This document shows, in pieces, positions 62,514 through 64,000 of a DNA stretch of 64,000 nucleotides. The notes under the pieces were generated by a model. That model was given only the letters and a program-made list of their open reading frames with translations, was not told where the DNA came from and searched no databases. Position numbers and translations under genes: made by a program. Every line of letters starts with the position of its first letter. Positions within the stretch are counted from its first letter, which is position 1. Location of the stretch: the NCBI RefSeq assembly GCF_000379525.1, contig NZ_KB902498.1, positions 12,488 to 76,487 of the forward strand, read 5' to 3'. Source of the stretch: Lamprocystis purpurea DSM 4197 (GTDB lineage: Bacteria > Pseudomonadota > Gammaproteobacteria > Chromatiales > Chromatiaceae).

Positions 62514-63997
62514 CTGCCGCTTTGTCAGGCGACCTCACCGCGATCCGGGCGGGTCTGGCAGCACTGCCTGACCTCGCACATCATGTCGCCGGGGACCCGG
62601 TCGAGCCTGATCAGATCTTCTTTCCATATGGCCATGATGCCGCGCTCAATCCGGATGTTGCCTTGGTGGTAGGCAATCGCGGCGTGGGCAAGAGTTTTTG
62701 GGCCAGTGCGCTGGCGGATGAAAAGGCGCGTTCCGCCATCGCCGAGGGCTATCGCGAATACCGTTATCAGCGCCGACTCGATGGTTTGACGGTTCGTTTT
62801 GGTTTCTCCGGTGGGGAGGGTGGCGGCAATGCACTGATCAGCAGCGCTCACATCACGGGTATGAAGTCAAAAACGCTGCCGCTACTCCTGTGGCGCGCTG
62901 CCGTCGTTCGCTGTTTGGCCCCGATTATCGAGCATGCGATACCTGCCAAATTCAATGACCTCATCGCCTGGATCAAGGACAACCCGGACGATCAGCAGGC
63001 GCTGTTTCGGAACGCGGACCGGGTATTGAGTGAAAAGAAAGAGCGCGTGCTGATTCTCTTTGATCAACTGGAGCAGATGGCGGACGATTGGAGCCGCATC
63101 AACGAGTTGACTAAAGGGCTGCTACAGACCGCATTGGCGATGAAGAGCTACAAGGCGATCCGACTCAAGATCTTCATGCGCCCCGACCAATTCGAGAATG
63201 CCTCCCTCTTCCAATTTCCTGACGGCTCGAAGATCCGAGGTGAGGCCCTGCGTCTATGGTGGCGCCCCACCGACCTGTACGCCTTGTTGTACTTTGAGTT
63301 GCTGCGATCCCCCGTATCAACCAAGGCGATTCGGGCGGTTTGTCGGGGTTTCGGGATTGTCCCCAGATCGAACCATCCGTCCAGATTACCTCAGGACTTG
63401 GTTACCAGCGAAGATCAGCAGCGGCGGGTGTTTGAAGTAATTGCCGGGGCGTTTATGGGGAGGGGAAAGAACCGCGGTGCTCCCTATACCTGGATGCCAC
63501 TGCACCTGAGTGACGCGCGCGGCGAGGTGTCGCCGAGGACCTTCCTGAAGGCGCTCAAGGCCGCCGCCGATCATGCGCAAGCCCCTACCGCTTCGGCTAT
63601 CGACTTCAACGACATCAATAACGGCGTCCGCGCCGCTTCCGATCATCGTCTGGCGGAATTACAAGAGGATTATCCCTGGGTGACCCAGGCATTGGAACCT
63701 TTGCACGGCGCCTCGGTGCCCGCGTTGAAAGACGAGATCTACAGTCGTTGGCGGTCAGCCGGTGTAGTGACGGAGATTCTTGACCGATATACCGGTACCC
63801 GTGCGCCGATCGATCTCGTCTTGGCGAACGAGTTTGAAACGGATGATGGTCAAATGGCCTCCCTCCTCAAACTCCTGCAAGACATCGGCGTGATGGACGT
63901 GCGTAAGAACGGCAAGATCGATGTGCCTGACATCTTCCGGGTCCGTGCGGGCATTTTACGCCGGGGCGGTGTTCCTCCCCAACAACGCCGGGCGTAA
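62510..63997 (+). CDS. P-loop NTPase of unknown function (cassette gene 3)
   Basis: A 495-residue protein with Walker A GNRGVGKS (55-62) and Walker B RVLILFDQLEQM (179-190). A C-terminal stretch with LLKLLQDIGVMDVRKNGKIDVPDIFR may be a winged helix. It resembles the large P-loop ATPases found with KGGVGR proteins, but I cannot place it in a named family with certainty. Start GTG overlaps gene 2. It ends 3 nt before the window edge, so more cassette genes may follow. Confidence 0.7.
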   Translation: MTAALSGDLTAIRAGLAALPDLAHHVAGDPVEPDQIFFPYGHDAALNPDVALVVGNRGVGKSFWASALADEKARSAIAEGYREYRYQRRLDGLTVRFGFSGGEGGGNALISSAHITGMKSKTLPLLLWRAAVVRCLAPIIEHAIPAKFNDLIAWIKDNPDDQQALFRNADRVLSEKKERVLILFDQLEQMADDWSRINELTKGLLQTALAMKSYKAIRLKIFMRPDQFENASLFQFPDGSKIRGEALRLWWRPTDLYALLYFELLRSPVSTKAIRAVCRGFGIVPRSNHPSRLPQDLVTSEDQQRRVFEVIAGAFMGRGKNRGAPYTWMPLHLSDARGEVSPRTFLKALKAAADHAQAPTASAIDFNDINNGVRAASDHRLAELQEDYPWVTQALEPLHGASVPALKDEIYSRWRSAGVVTEILDRYTGTRAPIDLVLANEFETDDGQMASLLKLLQDIGVMDVRKNGKIDVPDIFRVRAGILRRGGVPPQQRRA

Positions 63998-64000
63998 TAG

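Overview
The window is a GC-rich gammaproteobacterial chromosome segment. The rimP-nusA-infB-rbfA-truB-rpsO-pnp core and the nagZ-hpt-methylthioinosine phosphorylase order are typical of that class. Many short palindromic intergenic repeats, an ETHE1-type persulfide dioxygenase and a betaine-lipid locus would suit a Chromatiales-like (purple sulfur type) bacterium. No photosynthesis or rRNA gene is present, so this placement is an inference.

Region 1 (1-18.4 kb) carries housekeeping and envelope genes: a HAD hydrolase, an L,D-transpeptidase lipoprotein, RlmI, an MltD-type lytic transglycosylase with a long Lys/Ala-rich linker, Maf, a PHB-depolymerase-type esterase with a ribbon-helix-helix gene, a large PAS-GGDEF-EAL protein, FtsH, a PDZ-like exported protein, the purine salvage set (nagZ, hpt, methylthioinosine phosphorylase), a hemerythrin and a proline-rich membrane protein. 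Region 2 (18.4-28.7 kb) holds sprT and the translation/RNA operon rimP to pnp. Two terminator-like hairpins lie in the rimP leader and a strong intrinsic terminator follows pnp.

Region 3 (28.7-36.5 kb) is a recombination scrapyard. It has an orphan BrnA antitoxin, an HsdR fragment with an in-frame stop, a vapC truncated after about 30 codons beside an intact Phd antitoxin, a decayed response-regulator fragment, the C-terminus of a larger protein, and an Asp/Glu racemase that lost its middle. Intact genes sit among these: a 7TM-GGDEF-EAL protein with a dead GGDEF site, the persulfide dioxygenase and a cation transporter. Region 4 (36.5-52.5 kb) has a lone dnaE2 behind a perfect LexA box, toxin-antitoxin pairs, sohB, thyA, gpmI, a secreted protein with two sets of seven propeller-like repeats, glgC and a second YkuD protein. 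Long perfect inverted repeats and REP-like palindromes fill the gaps.

Region 5 (52.6-64 kb) is the most interesting. A membrane histidine kinase-like gene lies 5 nt upstream of a receiver-domain protein with an unrecognised ~340-residue output region. Next come phoR-phoB, and divergent from them btaA-btaB for phosphorus-free betaine lipid. Upstream of btaA are four GTCA(C/T) repeats exactly 11 bp apart, i.e. tandem Pho boxes. After a MITE-like nested palindrome, a tight three-gene cassette (HEPN-like protein, KGGVGR-variant MinD/ParA-like ATPase, second P-loop NTPase) runs to the window edge and looks like an uncharacterised, possibly defence-related, system.
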